DNA of 64,000 nt from Scylla paramamosain (GCF_035594125.1 NC_087157.1:4358501-4422500); one strand, 5' to 3'. Shown: positions 52,328 through 63,823, counted from the stretch's first letter. Numbers and translations: made by a program. Notes: generated by a model from the sequence alone, not told the origin.

Positions 52328-52910
52328 ATCTGATTGTTTATCTGCCAGTCTATCTTACTATATATCTATCTACCTACTTATTTATCTCTCTATCTAGTAT
52401 CTATCAATCTATGCATCAGTCCCTCTGTCTCAGTCTATTCATCTATTCCTGCTATATTCTTCCTTCACTTATTTAACTTTCACCAGTCATTCACTAATCT
52501 ATCCATTCATCCATTTTCACATTCATTAACCTACATATTACTTCATATACTCATTATATTATCACATCTACTTCTTTCCTTACCTTCTTAAACCACAACA
52601 AGACATTCCCTCCCTGTATACGCCCGGCAGCAACCATCACATTACACAAACCCTAAGCCAGCCACCAGCAACCACACTATAAACAAGTCCACAATATCCA
52701 GCCCTCCTCCCTCCTTCCCCATCCTTCCCTCACCGGGCGCTCGTCTCGTCCAGGGTCACTTCATCACGGTAATTGGTATACCTGAACACTGTAATTAGTA
52801 CCAAGGTGAATCTAAAACTGAATATCGCTCTTACAATAGATTAGATAGGTCAATTACAGGTTATCTCATACATACATTAATCTTATATTTTCTCGTACGT
52901 ATTCGTTTTC
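52325..52910. other. T/C-rich spacer with ATCT-type units
   Basis: Imperfect CTAT/ATCT tetranucleotide sequence to about 52560, then unique DNA. Nothing gene-like seen. Confidence 0.5.
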
Positions 52911-52911
52911 C

Positions 52912-53312
52912 TCTGTGACAAGATATCTGAATAGTAAGCGGGAAGGATGTATGTGATGTAATTTAAATGAGGCAGCTATAGAGTACATGAGTATAGTAAA
53001 AAGTGCTTCAGTAAGAAAGAGACAGAATAATACTAATGTTTTATATGTCAAGATATCTGAACAGCAAATGGAAAGGCTATGATAATTATACGTAGTCTAA
53101 ATGGGCCAGCTACAGCGTTCAGCAAGGGAGAGGACTGCAGTAAGAAAGAGGCAGGATACTACAATTTTTTTTTCTATTTGTCAAGATATCTAAATAGTAA
53201 ATGGGGGAGGCTACATATAGGTAACATAATCTAAATGAGTCAGCTACAATACACATGAGTGGTGCAGGATGAGATGGTTCAGTAAGAAACAGACAGAAAA
53301 TCATTAGGCAGG
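52912..53312. repeat. Three-unit tandem repeat, period 130-133 bp
   Basis: CAAGATATCT at 52919, 53049 and 53182 opens each unit. Each continues with a (G/C)AGTAA(A/G)-GG-AAGG block, TAA(A/T)TGAG-CAGCTA and CAGTAAGAAAGAGACAGAAT. The minus frames (FCLFLTEALF..., FCLFLTEPSH...) are the same repeat read twice and not two genes. Confidence 0.88.
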
Positions 53313-54517
53313 GAGCTCTCTTAACCTTTACGTGTTTGGTGTCTGCTGAGTCAGCCTTCGATCCTGGGCCGTCTCTTGTGCATATTTACCATTCACGGCT
53401 GCCTCCAGATCAATTTCCGCAGACTCGACGTCCCGCCATTACACAAGACGTCCCATCAGCCGCACCGCCCCGACCCACCCTCACCACTCACCCAAACCTT
53501 AGGACATGACAACAGGGGGTACAACACACCACACAACAAAGCCTCACCCCTAAAGACATGACAACAGAGATACAACACAACCCTACACCCAACACACGCC
53601 ACACACACCACACACTGACAATGATGCTTATCCGACACATCCCTACACGGTCCAAGTTCCCAATAGGTAGATAAGTAGTTAATTGACAATTGATACGTTA
53701 TTATATTTACGTTATGAATCGCACAGCACGCCGTCAGATGAGAGGATGGAGTTAAAGAAGAGTGGGTGGGATTCTAAGGTCGCCCACGTCACATGTTTGG
53801 TGCTCTGGTAAAGTAAGGTAATGTAGGGTAGGGTAAGGTAAGGTATGGTGAGGTAATGTGAGGTGAGGTATATGTAAAGCAATGGAAAGAAAAGAGAAAG
53901 CAAGATAGTTTAAGTTAAAGCAAGATGAAATAAGAGCTTGAGGGTATTACTGAAATAACCTTAGCCTATTAATTTCGAGACAATGACTGTTCATTTATGG
54001 GCAAAAATAAGATGCTTTTCAAATCGTGATCTGGTCTACACAATGAACGTACCGTACCAGCAGTGAAGTAAATGAACAAAATTAATCTAAACCCAAGCTA
54101 ACCCAGAGAGTGGAAATGCTAATGCTACTTCAATATTACCCAAGCATGATAAAGATAAACGTAGCAAGCAACCAAGCATCAAGATACACCATTGGCCCAG
54201 CACAGGAAGCATCTCACGGCCCCCCACACCCCCACCCACCACCCACCGCCCCGTCAGACTACCGAGTCCACGCCACGATGCACTCAGCCACAACGGTGAA
54301 CTTGAATTCTCGCGGGACACCTGTAGATACTCGTACGCATTACCGAGGTGTCGCCAGGGTGAAGACAACCGTGACCCTTGACCTGCGCTGGCGTGAGTGG
54401 AATGAAGTTTGGTAGCTACTCGAGTCCCCGTCAGGTTATAAATTCGTAACTTCTCTCCCTCCCTCTCCCTTTCGTTCCCTCTCCCCCCTCCCCAATGTCT
54501 TTGACTGCCTTCTTCCT

Positions 54518-54520
<3 letters not shown>
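53313..54520. other. Spacer with a degenerate GGTAA tract
   Basis: 53815-53880 has repeated AAGGTAATGTAGGGTA-like units related to the TTAGG/AACCT class. The rest, including C-rich 53450-53620, shows no supported gene. Confidence 0.5.

Positions 54521-54521
<1 letters not shown>

Positions 54522-54605
<84 letters not shown>
54522..54605. repeat. (CT)n microsatellite
   Basis: An 84-bp CT array; a short (CA)n run follows at 54746-54773. Confidence 0.96.
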
Positions 54606-54610
<5 letters not shown>

Positions 54611-54739
54611 TCCCTCCCTGGCGCCCTGTCTTCCTCCATATCCGTGTTTGGGTCAGAAATATCCAGTAAATATTGATCCGGTGGTGTCCCTGACAAGACC
54701 TCACGGCGGCAGGCAGCGTAAACAGACAGGTGATTCACG

Positions 54740-54777
<38 letters not shown>

Positions 54778-54993
54778 GTTTTCCCCGCTAATCGTGTGTG
54801 CTGATGGAAGGGAAAGGAGCGGGTGATGGCCTAGAGAAGCTGGAGCTACAGTTTCCCTCACGTTTCCCAGCAGGAGGACCCGACAGGAGGCGTGCTGTTC
54901 CGTGCCCGCCCTCGCCACCACCACCACCACCACCTGCCCGACCGGTGTGCGGCGTGCGGTCAGTGGGTCACCTCGTCCCTCCTCCTCTCCTAC

Positions 54994-55098
54994 CTGCCCA
55001 TTGAATCCTCCTCCCACTCTGAATTTCTTCCTACATTTTCCTTCTCTCTCCTTTCATTCAGCGGTCTGTCACCACGAAGTCCCCGCCGCTGCCACGGA
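54994..55098 (-). CDS. Candidate 105-bp internal exon (hypothetical protein)
   Basis: On the minus strand the acceptor CAACACTTTCACGATTTCCCTTCAG is one of the best in the window and is not a microsatellite. The donor CAG|GTAGGAGAG is fair. Only one frame is open, entering with one base and leaving two: PWQRRGLRGDRPLNERREKE, then NVGRNSEWEEDSMG, a charged, hydrophilic peptide. The length keeps frame. No domain recognised. Its phase (2-2) does not match the phase-0 donor of the large 58.8-kb exon, so it would need an intervening exon or belongs to another transcript. Confidence 0.35.
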
Positions 55099-55099
55099 C

Positions 55100-56280
55100 T
55101 GAAGGGAAATCGTGAAAGTGTTGTCGACAGCCGCTGCATTGTACACGTGCGGCTCCTGGTAACCTCAAACCCTCCACTGTTAGCTATTTGGCGTAATTGA
55201 CAAATAGACATGAATGAGCGAAAGTCCCTTTTTTCCCACAACACAACAGCAGACGCGGGTCCCAAATACACACACACACCCACGCCCGCAGGACAAACAC
55301 GTCGCCTTCCCATCACCGCAACCAAGCCGAGCAGCAATTTCACGCACCCCACAGGCGGCGTCAGGAGAGCTTAAACTTAAAGAAATTGTTGCCTCTTATT
55401 CGGTGCCGTAGGCGTGCATGCTGCGGTCTCACGCACACTCAGCAGCTCACAGCCGAAACGATGAAACCCTCGACTTTCCCGCAGTTCCTACTCGGCCTCT
55501 CGGTGCCCCGGCGACCCATTACGCGGCAAGGAGTGGGAAGCAAGATGGAACAATGGGCGGCAGGAAAAGGAATGGCGGAACTGTGCCTGCAGCGCTGAAG
55601 CCCGCGTCATGCCAGGGTTGAGGGTCCACCCCTGCCCCCTCCTGTGCATTCACAACGTGAAGCCTTTCCCACTTAGGTCATCCCGGCACTGCTCAGGCTT
55701 GCATTGCTTTTTCTTCTGCCTTTGTACATTTTTTAAAGAAAAAAAAAAAGCTATGAACATCAAATCACCTTTGAAATCCCCGCCTCCACATTCCTCGAAA
55801 CTGTTTCTAATCCAGCATGACATTAAATGCTGTGTATTCCCTAACGAATGGAGGGAGTGCATCCAGTGTGTATTAGGTGATTACTGGCCGCGCCTTCTCC
55901 TTGGTCCTTTGAAACCATAATCAAGATAACGTTCCTTCTCTACCATTACTGGGCTTCCCGCGTCCGTCTGACCCGTGACGGAACCGGTCCCGTACGCCCC
56001 TTGGTCCGCCCTGCCTGCCCTGCACTGCACTACACAGGTACGTACTACCTGTGTAGGCCGCAAATGTCTTGTCTATTTAACCTGGTCGAAGGGCGTCCCC
56101 GGGCAGTCGTGAGGATATGGAGGAACAAGGAGGAGCACAGATCGAGGGGGCTACTAGGCGGTACTTTGCCTCTTTCAGTATGGAACTTTTGACCTCCACC
56201 TCCATCTCGCGACCTAGATACTGGATGCCTGAGTCTGTATCATGCAGGAGCACCGCCATCCATCCTGCCTCTCAGTGACC
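55100..56280. other. GC-rich spacer
   Basis: Open frames exist on both strands, none with a domain. A 27-bp near-perfect inverted repeat, CTACACAGGTACG-TAC-TACCTGTGTAG, lies at about 56030-56056 and carries donor look-alikes on both strands. Confidence 0.45.
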
Positions 56281-56282
56281 TT

Positions 56283-56480
56283 AAGGTGTCATAGATCTGT
56301 GACGACGCAAGACTTCTGAACATGAGAACATAAGACAAGGGAACACTAAACATTACCACCTATATCCTAGTTCACGATGCCTTGAAGATCTTATAGTGCT
56401 GTGACGACGAAGGGCGTAGGAACATAATAACATAAGAGAAGCTAACCCTATAACTACATTTCATCTTTTCACTCAAACTT
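56283..56480. repeat. Diverged tandem duplication, period about 101 bp
   Basis: TGTGACGACG at 56299 and 56400, each followed by GAACAT-AGAACATAAGA-like sequence and a (C/G)CTA-A block. Confidence 0.65.
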
Positions 56481-56940
56481 AACTTCATTCTTTCATACCT
56501 CATATTTCACCTCTCCTGTCTGTCCCTTCCCCGAACGAACGAACAAAAGAAGCTACAAGAATCTGTCAGTCAGGCCTACACGTCTGTCCCTCGTACCTAC
56601 TCAGTCACACGCGTAACCAGCCACCGCACAGACGTCACTGGCATAATGAGACGCTCTGTCCCTCATACCCGTCGCGCAGGTGGTCGTCTCGGTGGCTGGG
56701 CTGCAGGACCGCGCCTCACACGTAACGGTGGGAGTGATTTTTTTCAGAGGTGTTAATTACAAAACCAGTTCAGAGATCTCTCGGCCTTCTGGTTAATTAT
56801 AATACCATTAGTTGGGGGGAATGATATGTAGATTTGAGGCGTAATTACGTAAAGGCATCTGAGCTTTGAGAGAGGATACGATCATATAGTGAATAAAGAC
56901 ATTTTAGGACATTTCATTACGGGTAATGACTACCAGTATG

Positions 56941-56944
<4 letters not shown>

Positions 56945-57034
<90 letters not shown>

Positions 57035-57135
57035 TGGACGAAAGGCAAGTGTGCTATCAATGGTACCTGTCTTTCTGATATGAAAAACCTTATCACGTCC
57101 ACCAAAATACTCAATGAGGAAACAGGATGGGCCTG

Positions 57136-57231
<96 letters not shown>
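56945..57231. repeat. Two (GA)n arrays
   Basis: GA at 56945-57031 and 57139-57231. In the spacer, on the minus strand, a strong acceptor (CCATCCTGTTTCCTCATTGAG) and a weak donor (GACAG|GTACCA) enclose 43 open bases (57067-57109). I rate it below the listed exon candidates because its phase fits none of them. Confidence 0.95.
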
Positions 57232-57233
<2 letters not shown>

Positions 57234-57556
57234 CAGAGTGATGGGCTGATCGGTGGACAGATACAAGCCATAAATCTTCCACAAGCTGTTCCAAGGGAGA
57301 TTCCATGACGCCCCAGCAAGGTGGCCAAGTGGCGGGAGACGTGGCGGGAACAGAACATTACAACACTTCACACAATGAGGGAACCAAACAATGACGTCCG
57401 TGTGTCTAGTGGACGAGAAGGTGGTGCGCATGAATGGTTCCCCTGAGATGGTACTTTTCTTCTTCTTTTTCTTTGGGTGGGGAGTGGAAGGATAGCTCTT
57501 CTTCTTCTTTTCCTTCCACTTTTTGAGTGGGGAAAGGGAGGACATTTCCTCCTCCT

Positions 57557-57627
57557 CTTCTTCTTCTTCTTCTTCTTCTTCTTCTTCTTCTTCTTCTTCT
57601 TCTTCTTCTTCTTCTTCTTCTTCTTCT
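57557..57627. repeat. (TTC)n array
   Basis: About 70 bp of TTC. A T-rich run follows near 57662-57680, and three plus-strand donor look-alikes cluster at 57787-57875. Confidence 0.93.
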
Positions 57628-58019
57628 CTTTCTTTTTAGGGTAAAGAATAATAAGGCAGTTCTCTTTTTTTTTTTTTTTTGTGGGGGGTGAAATGAGAGG
57701 GCAGAGTACCCGTGGGTGTGTGTAGCTCTCGCGGTTCCCTCCCTCATTACTCCCCATGCAAGATAACCCACTCCCCCAGCCAGGCAGGTAAGAGACGAGA
57801 GGTTTATGTAGGAGGTGGTGGAGGTGCCTCTTGACGTGTACCGTAAGTTCCCCACAGGTAAATTTCATCCAGGTAAAGAACATTCCACCCCAAAAGATTT
57901 CCTTAAAAGATCATTTTCCTCGTGATAAATTATTGCCTGAAGTTATGTAAAGTTAAGCTAATGTATCATAAGGAAAACAATCTTGGATAAAATTTTAATT
58001 GAATGATCGTAGTGTAAAT

Positions 58020-58140
58020 TACGTTAGATTAAATAAATTTGCTAGGTTAGACTAGGTTGGGTTAGACTGGGTTGGGTTGGGTTAGGTTATATTAGGTTAC
58101 CTTAGGTTAAATTAGGTTAGGTTAAGATTAGCTTACGTTA
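58020..58140. repeat. Degenerate TTAGG-like array
   Basis: Repeated GGTTAGG, GGTTGGGTTAGG and GGTTAAATTAGG units, the same class as at 42900-43060 and 43215-43380. Confidence 0.8.
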
Positions 58141-58503
58141 GCTCAATATACCATGAGAAAAATCAATCTGGAATGAAATTTTAATGTGAATCTTCGCGAA
58201 TGGAATATATTTGAATGAAACTTACATAAAACCGCCTGTCAAGGACCTCAGATGTCACGTGTATAAAATAATAGCACTAATAACAGCATCTCCACCTGGG
58301 CTCCTTATACGTAAAGCCAGCAGGAGGGAGGGCCAGTGTGCGGGAGTGAGTGCGTCGCGGCGATGACACACACGCTCGCTCACCTGTCCCCCGCCGGCCA
58401 CACACGGGCGTCATGTTGCGGCGGACGACCCAGCTCAGGTTGCGCTACACGACCACGCTCCAGCCATCTTGTGTGCTTGATAACACCTGTCCACTACTCT
58501 TAC

Positions 58504-58506
<3 letters not shown>

Positions 58507-58575
<69 letters not shown>

Positions 58576-58644
58576 CTTCAGTGATATCACCTTCCTACAT
58601 TCTCTTTTACACCTGGATCCGCCCTCGCCGCAAGCTCTCACTTC

Positions 58645-58727
<83 letters not shown>
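58507..58727. repeat. (CA)n and (GA)n arrays
   Basis: CA at 58507-58571 and GA at 58650-58727, just inside the putative first intron of the minus-strand gene. Confidence 0.96.
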
Positions 58728-58730
<3 letters not shown>

Positions 58731-58776
58731 AAATAAATTTCCATAACCATAGAAAAAAATAAAAAAAATGACCCAC

Positions 58777-59287
58777 CTCTATTTTCTTAGCAGGGATTCT
58801 AGCGACCGTCTTGAAGCGAGTCCTGAAGGATATTCCTGAGGCGTCGCTTGGGCACTGCCGGGACACTGCGCCTAAGGAACCCGAGGCCTTCATTTCCCTT
58901 TGCTTATTACCGCTGGACCGACCCGCGTTACTCCTCAAAGGGTGCTTCTGAAACCTGACTCCTCCGTTTTCTTTCATTTCCTTCTGTGTGGCTGACGGAG
59001 GTGTTACTTGTGGTGGTGGTGGTGGTGGTGGCTGTGCTTGGCGGCCTTGGCGAGTGGTAGGCTTAAGTGGTGTAGAAGGAAGGACAGAACGAGATGAAGC
59101 TGCTGTTCGGGTTGCTGTGTGTCGCTGTGACTTTGTTATTGCTGCTGCTGCTGTTGGTGGTGTTGAAGGTAAAGTCACTGGTGTTGTTGTGGGTGTTGGT
59201 GTTCTCCTTTCTGAAACACTTCGCTGTGATCCGAGTGTTGCGTTGCGTGTTGCTGCTGGAGACTGCTTCTGTTGTTGCTGCTGCTGC

Positions 59288-59327
<40 letters not shown>

Positions 59328-60267
59328 CTTGTTCTTGCTGTTGTTGGCGCCTGATCGGTCCCTTCCTATAATGTGTTGGGAGCGTTCTTGTAGTGTTCTG
59401 TGTTTTGGTTTCCAGTAACTTGGTGTTCATTGTGCTGCTGGTCTCTACTTTACTGGTCTCTGAGTTTCGGATTTTTACTGTTTCATTTTCTGCTGTCTCG
59501 ATTCCTGTTGTCTTATTTGCAGAAGCTTCATTTTGTTGTTCACTGGTTTCCACTGTTTTATTTGCTTCTGTTTGAGTTTCTAGTGTTTGATCTGGTATTT
59601 CAGTTACTAATGTTTCATCTGGTGTTTTGTTCTCTATTGTTTTACCTGATAGTGTTTCAATTACTGGTGTTTCTTCTGTTGATTCAGTTACTGCTATTTT
59701 GTCTTCTGGTGTTTCAATTTCCACTAGTTTATCTTCTATTGTTTTAGTTTTCGCTGTCATATCTTCGGAAGTTTCAGTTTCTAGTGTTCCATCTGTTTCT
59801 TCAGTCTCTGGTGTTTTATTTTCTGGTATTCCAATTTCTGGTGTGCTATCTTCTGGTGTTTTATCCCTGGTTGTCTCGGTTCCCACTGCTTCACCTTCAG
59901 GTGGGTCAGTTTCTAGCGATTCATCTTCTGTTGTTTTAGTTTCTGGTGTTTTTTCCCCGGGTGTCTCTGTTTCCACTGTTTTATCATCTGTTTCAGTTTC
60001 TGGTGTTCCTGGTGGTTCTGGTGTTTTATCTTGTGTTGTTTGAGTTTCTGTTTTTTCATCCTCTGGTGTTTCTGTTTTCACTATTTTATCGTCTGGTAAT
60101 TTTACTTTCGCTATTTTATCCTCCAGTATTTCAGTTTCCAGTACTTCTGTTTCCATTGTTCCTGTCTCTGTTGTTTCTGTTTCCATGACTTTAATTTCCA
60201 ATAAGTTGATTCCTTCCGTATTATTTACCGATGTTTCGACCTCTGGTGACTTAGCCTTCTGCCGCAT
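58777..60267 (-). CDS. Large exon: Thr/Glu-rich, polyQ-containing hypothetical protein
   Basis: From the ATG at 60267 (the frame is open without ATG back to 60420) this minus frame codes 497 residues and stops being protein-like exactly at a consensus donor, ATAGAG|GTGGGTCAT, at 58777. Beyond it the frame runs into microsatellites. Order: a long acidic region of degenerate TETPEDK/TPETKT-like units (about residues 25-300), a basic stretch, a Q-rich run coded by mixed CAA/CAG at 59273-59345, Ser/Thr/Pro-rich sequence with a short polyproline, then a basic end (RFKTVARIPAKKIE). There are no cysteines or membrane segments in the repeat region. It looks like a low-complexity, probably disordered protein. 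The mixed codons of the degenerate repeats argue against simple slippage and for a translated gene. Family unknown. The exon leaves phase 0. A real upstream exon or a different start is possible. Confidence 0.62.
59273..59345. repeat. Coding (CAA/CAG)n tract
   Basis: On the minus strand CAA-dominated units with CAG and GAA interruptions code the Q-rich run of the large exon. Confidence 0.9.
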
Positions 60268-60424
60268 TGGTTTCTGATGTGGCAAAGCCTGCTGTGGTGG
60301 AGTTCCCCTGTGGATCTTGGAGAACGTCAATCCCCACGCAGTTTGCGGGCTGTGGTTGACAGGCGGGCGAGGCCTCAAGCGTGAGCACCTCGCCGCATGC
60401 TGGAGCCGTCGCTGTTTCGGTCAT
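60251..60424 (-). CDS. Overlapping alternative N-terminal frame, 57 codons
   Basis: A second minus frame starts at an ATG with G at -3 (GAGATGACC, 60424), reads MTETATAPACGEVLTLEASP and later TTAGFATSETNAAEG, and stops at 60251. Its Thr/Glu/Ala style resembles the main exon. It overlaps the start of the main frame by about 17 bp past that frame's ATG. It may be an upstream ORF, or the true N-terminus separated from the main frame by a one-base indel. Confidence 0.25.
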   Translation of the reverse strand: MTETATAPACGEVLTLEASPACQPQPANCVGIDVLQDPQGNSTTAGFATSETNAAEG

Positions 60425-61249
60425 CTCTCTGCGGGATTCCTCACGCGGTGCTGAGATTGTAAACTGCAAGCTTCCCGAGTAGGACCATCTTGTTGTTTGT
60501 CCCTCTTCCTACACTCAAGGCGTCACATCAGAGACGATCCTGGTTTACTATTGAAGGGACAATCAACACATAATATACAGAGTGCAATGTCCGTCCACGT
60601 TCCTCCGTTACAGTTCTAGACCTGCCTCACTTCATAGGTCCCCAGCGCGCTTGCGTGCCACATTCATTCACACTAACAGGGATTCACACAAATCCACAAA
60701 TCACTTCACCATAAGCACTTTTCCCTCAGTAAATCTTCGCCAGGATAAACATAGCGTTTGGTAAAGCACATGTGAGTTTCCCGACCACAAAGTCACTCCG
60801 GGAGAATATTCCAGCGTGAGATGGATTACGATACTCCTTTTCCTTCCCACCCGTTACGTCAAGACAAGACACACTAAACACCACAATACACTTCACATCA
60901 GCGTCCACAAAGGCTCCTCAGGTTCTCACACTACACTCGACACAAGACACGCGGTATCCCACACTTCCACACGGGATCTTCACGTCCGCCTCGCGCGGCG
61001 GGTGCCGGGGAAAAGTCGCCCCGAAGAATTCCCAGCGTCGAAAGTACCATCCCCTCCCCAACTCAGCCACCCAACCAACCAAACCCCCCCGCCCGCTGGC
61101 CCGCCCGCGACAAAGCCCTCCCCCGTTTTCTTCGAGAGAATAACTGCCTAATGCTCCACCCTGGGTCAGGTGGAACAAGCAAAACCGACAACTTAAGACG
61201 ACGCCTTTATTGCGTTATGGTGGCGATAAAAGCACGGGTGAAGGGAAGG

Positions 61250-61257
61250 TTTTATAG
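61250..61257 (-). promoter_or_regulatory. TATA-like box upstream of the Thr/Glu-rich exon
   Basis: On the minus strand GGCTATAAAACC stands in a GC-rich region about 1 kb upstream of the exon's ATG. A clear arthropod initiator (TCAGT type) about 30 bp downstream is not visible, so this is only a position to test. Confidence 0.2.
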
Positions 61258-61465
61258 CCAACCCTTCACACGCCGCGACGGATTAACACAGAACAGTGAG
61301 GGAACACTGAGCGCTGAGGGGCAGGAGAGACGGGTCTGGGGAAGGGGGTATGGGGAAGTGTAGGGCTAGAGCATCAGAAGGTCCAGCTTAACACATCGCT
61401 CAAAGTAAGAAAGTTTCAGTTTTGGTTCACATGTGTGGCGTCACACGCCGAGGGGAAGAAAGAAA

Positions 61466-61572
<107 letters not shown>

Positions 61573-62138
61573 CATATATATATACAGTCGCGCTGAAACA
61601 GCGATTTAGGGTGTCTGACAAAAAATAATTGTGATGGCTTAATACTACGCGTATTAATTCCCTTGTTCAGCCATGCTTCATAATAAACACAGCAGACTTT
61701 TCATGTACGTACATTAGCAATTTCAATACAGTTACATACAAACAACGCAAACACATACAAGACTGCCTTGAGATGAAAGTTTATCCTCGACGCTCATCAC
61801 GTTTTGTCACTTTCCAAAGCAACGCAAGTAAACAGCACACTTTGTATTCACCCGAGACGGAAGCAACACTGTCATGGAAGGTGCTGCACGCCTTTTCTTC
61901 ACCCTTCCCCTGTCACTCCCTCGACCCCCCACCTGTTCATCGACCCAGCGTCCACCACACTGCTGCCACTCACAACAACACGTCTCACACATAGACTTTC
62001 GATACTCACAGCTGAAAAATTACAAAAGTGTGTTAAGAGTTATTTCGGCCAAAACACCAGCGAGTTCCCACATTCACACACCAACTCCTGGAGGGATTCG
62101 CCCCCGAGCTAGTGAGGCAACGCAGTGTTTTCCTTAAA

Positions 62139-62141
<3 letters not shown>

Positions 62142-62193
<52 letters not shown>
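62142..62193. repeat. (CA)n microsatellite
   Basis: A 52-bp CA array adjoining the LINE tail that follows. Confidence 0.95.
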
Positions 62194-62194
<1 letters not shown>

Positions 62195-62195
62195 T

Positions 62196-62443
62196 ATTTT
62201 TTTTTATATGTTTATTGACCACAGCAACAATGTACAAATAGAAATCTGATTAATAAATATTAATTTTTAAGACAATTCACAACCACTGTAGTCCATAAAA
62301 ATAACTGATAGTAAAAGAAAACTAAAATTAGAACTAAAAACTAAAACAGAAGCATTAAACTAATGTAGATAAAACTGTAAAACGTACACTGATCTCAAAT
62401 CTTAAACAATATTAAAGATGAAATCTAATACAACTAACACGAT

Positions 62444-62460
<17 letters not shown>
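62196..62460 (-). mobile_element. LINE 3' UTR fragment, inverted
   Basis: On the minus strand the segment is AT-rich and ends in TTTGTACATTGTTGCTGTGG-TCAATAAACAT, close to the 4.2-kb copy's TTTGTATATGTTGCTTGTGG-TCAATAAAAT. No coding part remains. A poly(A) run (62445-62471) and a GA array lie on its upstream side. Confidence 0.6.
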
Positions 62461-62474
<14 letters not shown>

Positions 62475-62486
62475 TCCATACAGGAG

Positions 62487-62590
<104 letters not shown>

Positions 62591-62679
62591 AGACTTTTCT
62601 CATTGTGTATTTCCGTGCGTTCAGTAGAAAGCAATTCAAAAAAAGTTCAAAACGCGAAGTAATCTGAGAGTCACGAATG

Positions 62680-63120
62680 TCACCATGACTGACAGCCCTG
62701 GGAGGCGCCTGGGGGAGCCCCTTCTTCCTGCCGCCCCGAGGATCCTTCCACTGGGAACCAGCGAAATTTTAGCAACACAGGAACCAAAGAACAACAAGGC
62801 ACGCCACAAAGCAGCGCCTCACCTTCCTTGTCACCAAAAAGCTCTGTACAACTACGCCGACTTTCTAAATTCCTGACCTGCAGGCGCTGTGTTCCTTCCT
62901 CGAGATTCAACCGCTGCCCGCCGCCACTCACTCCAACTGCGCACCACCAACACCACTGCCCTGCCGCCAAGCACGTCACCACTACGATTGCTTTATTGAG
63001 CTGATATGAGTTCAACAAACCCGCGACCTCCCCCACGTGGGCAAGGATCCATACTGACCTCCAGGAAGGAATACTAAAACTGTGTCGCGTCGGCCGCTCG
63101 CGTGACCCGCCGTGACGCAT
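62680..63120 (-). other. GC-rich island with opposed open frames
   Basis: A 146-codon minus frame with ATG (63120) and a 63-codon plus frame starting at a good Kozak context (CACCATGAC, 62685) overlap. Donor look-alikes on minus (TTGGA|GTGAGTGGC near 62932, CTGCAG|GTCAGG at 62881) could end an exon inside the first. Neither frame has a domain that I recognise. Coding potential is possible but unproven for both. Confidence 0.2.
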
Positions 63121-63406
63121 TCAGAGGCCCGGCTCTTATCGCTGTTGTGCCCATGGACGCCCCCGCAGCACGCCCACGCCCGCGGCACTTCGCTCCCCAC
63201 AATACCACGCTCCAGTTACACCCTCAAGCACACAGCGTACCTGAAATTCTTGATATTCTAGTTTAGGGCCTGACTATGGAGCGACAATTACTGCAGCGGC
63301 GGCTTTCCCCAGTGCCCGCACGTCCCTCCCAGTGCCACCCGCCCGCCGCATTCCTTACTACTCTACATGCATTCCAGTCCTCCTCCCCCTTCTCCTCCCC
63401 CTTCAG

Positions 63407-63594
63407 GTAGTAAGAAAGTAGGAACACCAAAAGAAACCTTCTTAACTGTACTTCCGAACGTTTTATCTAGAACAGATCATCCTATTGTAAGTAAAATATT
63501 AAAAACTGAAAAAAAAAATGGTAGGGTTAGCAGAGGGTCGCTTACCGATAGCTCCCGGCGTGCCTCACCCGCCCGTGCATACATTAGCAGTTAA
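63407..63594 (+). CDS. Candidate exon, plus strand (internal or terminal)
   Basis: A strong acceptor with a long C/T tract (CTCCCCCTTCTCCTCCCCCTTCAG, ending 63406) precedes a frame that enters with two bases and reads [38 protein letters not shown] and on to a stop at 63594. A donor look-alike (CCTATT|GTAAGTAAA) at 63487 would make it an 80-bp internal exon instead. The two other frames close within the first few codons. No family recognised. Codon use is AT-richer than in the other candidates. Confidence 0.33.
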
Positions 63595-63733
63595 CTGGAT
63601 GGAAACGAAGCCCTTCTGCACGACTGACTGACCTCCCTGCCCTCGCCCCCTCCTTAACTCCCTCCCCCTTACATTCTCCGGAGAAACAAAACCTACGATG
63701 GCCCTTTTTACGCTCGATGTTTCCTTGTTTTGC

Positions 63734-63734
<1 letters not shown>

Positions 63735-63823
<89 letters not shown>

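Noticed and set aside
52866..53304. Two similar minus-strand frames (FCLFLTE...) as paralogous small genes
   Set aside because: They are successive copies of a 130-bp tandem repeat, and the middle copy is closed.
57067..57109. 43-bp minus-strand exon with a good acceptor
   Set aside because: The donor GTACCA is weak and neither open phase connects to any neighbouring candidate.
58435..58776. C-terminal extension of the 647-codon minus frame beyond 58777
   Set aside because: After the donor ATAGAG|GTGGGT the frame is made of (GA)n and (CA)n translations and is best read as intron.
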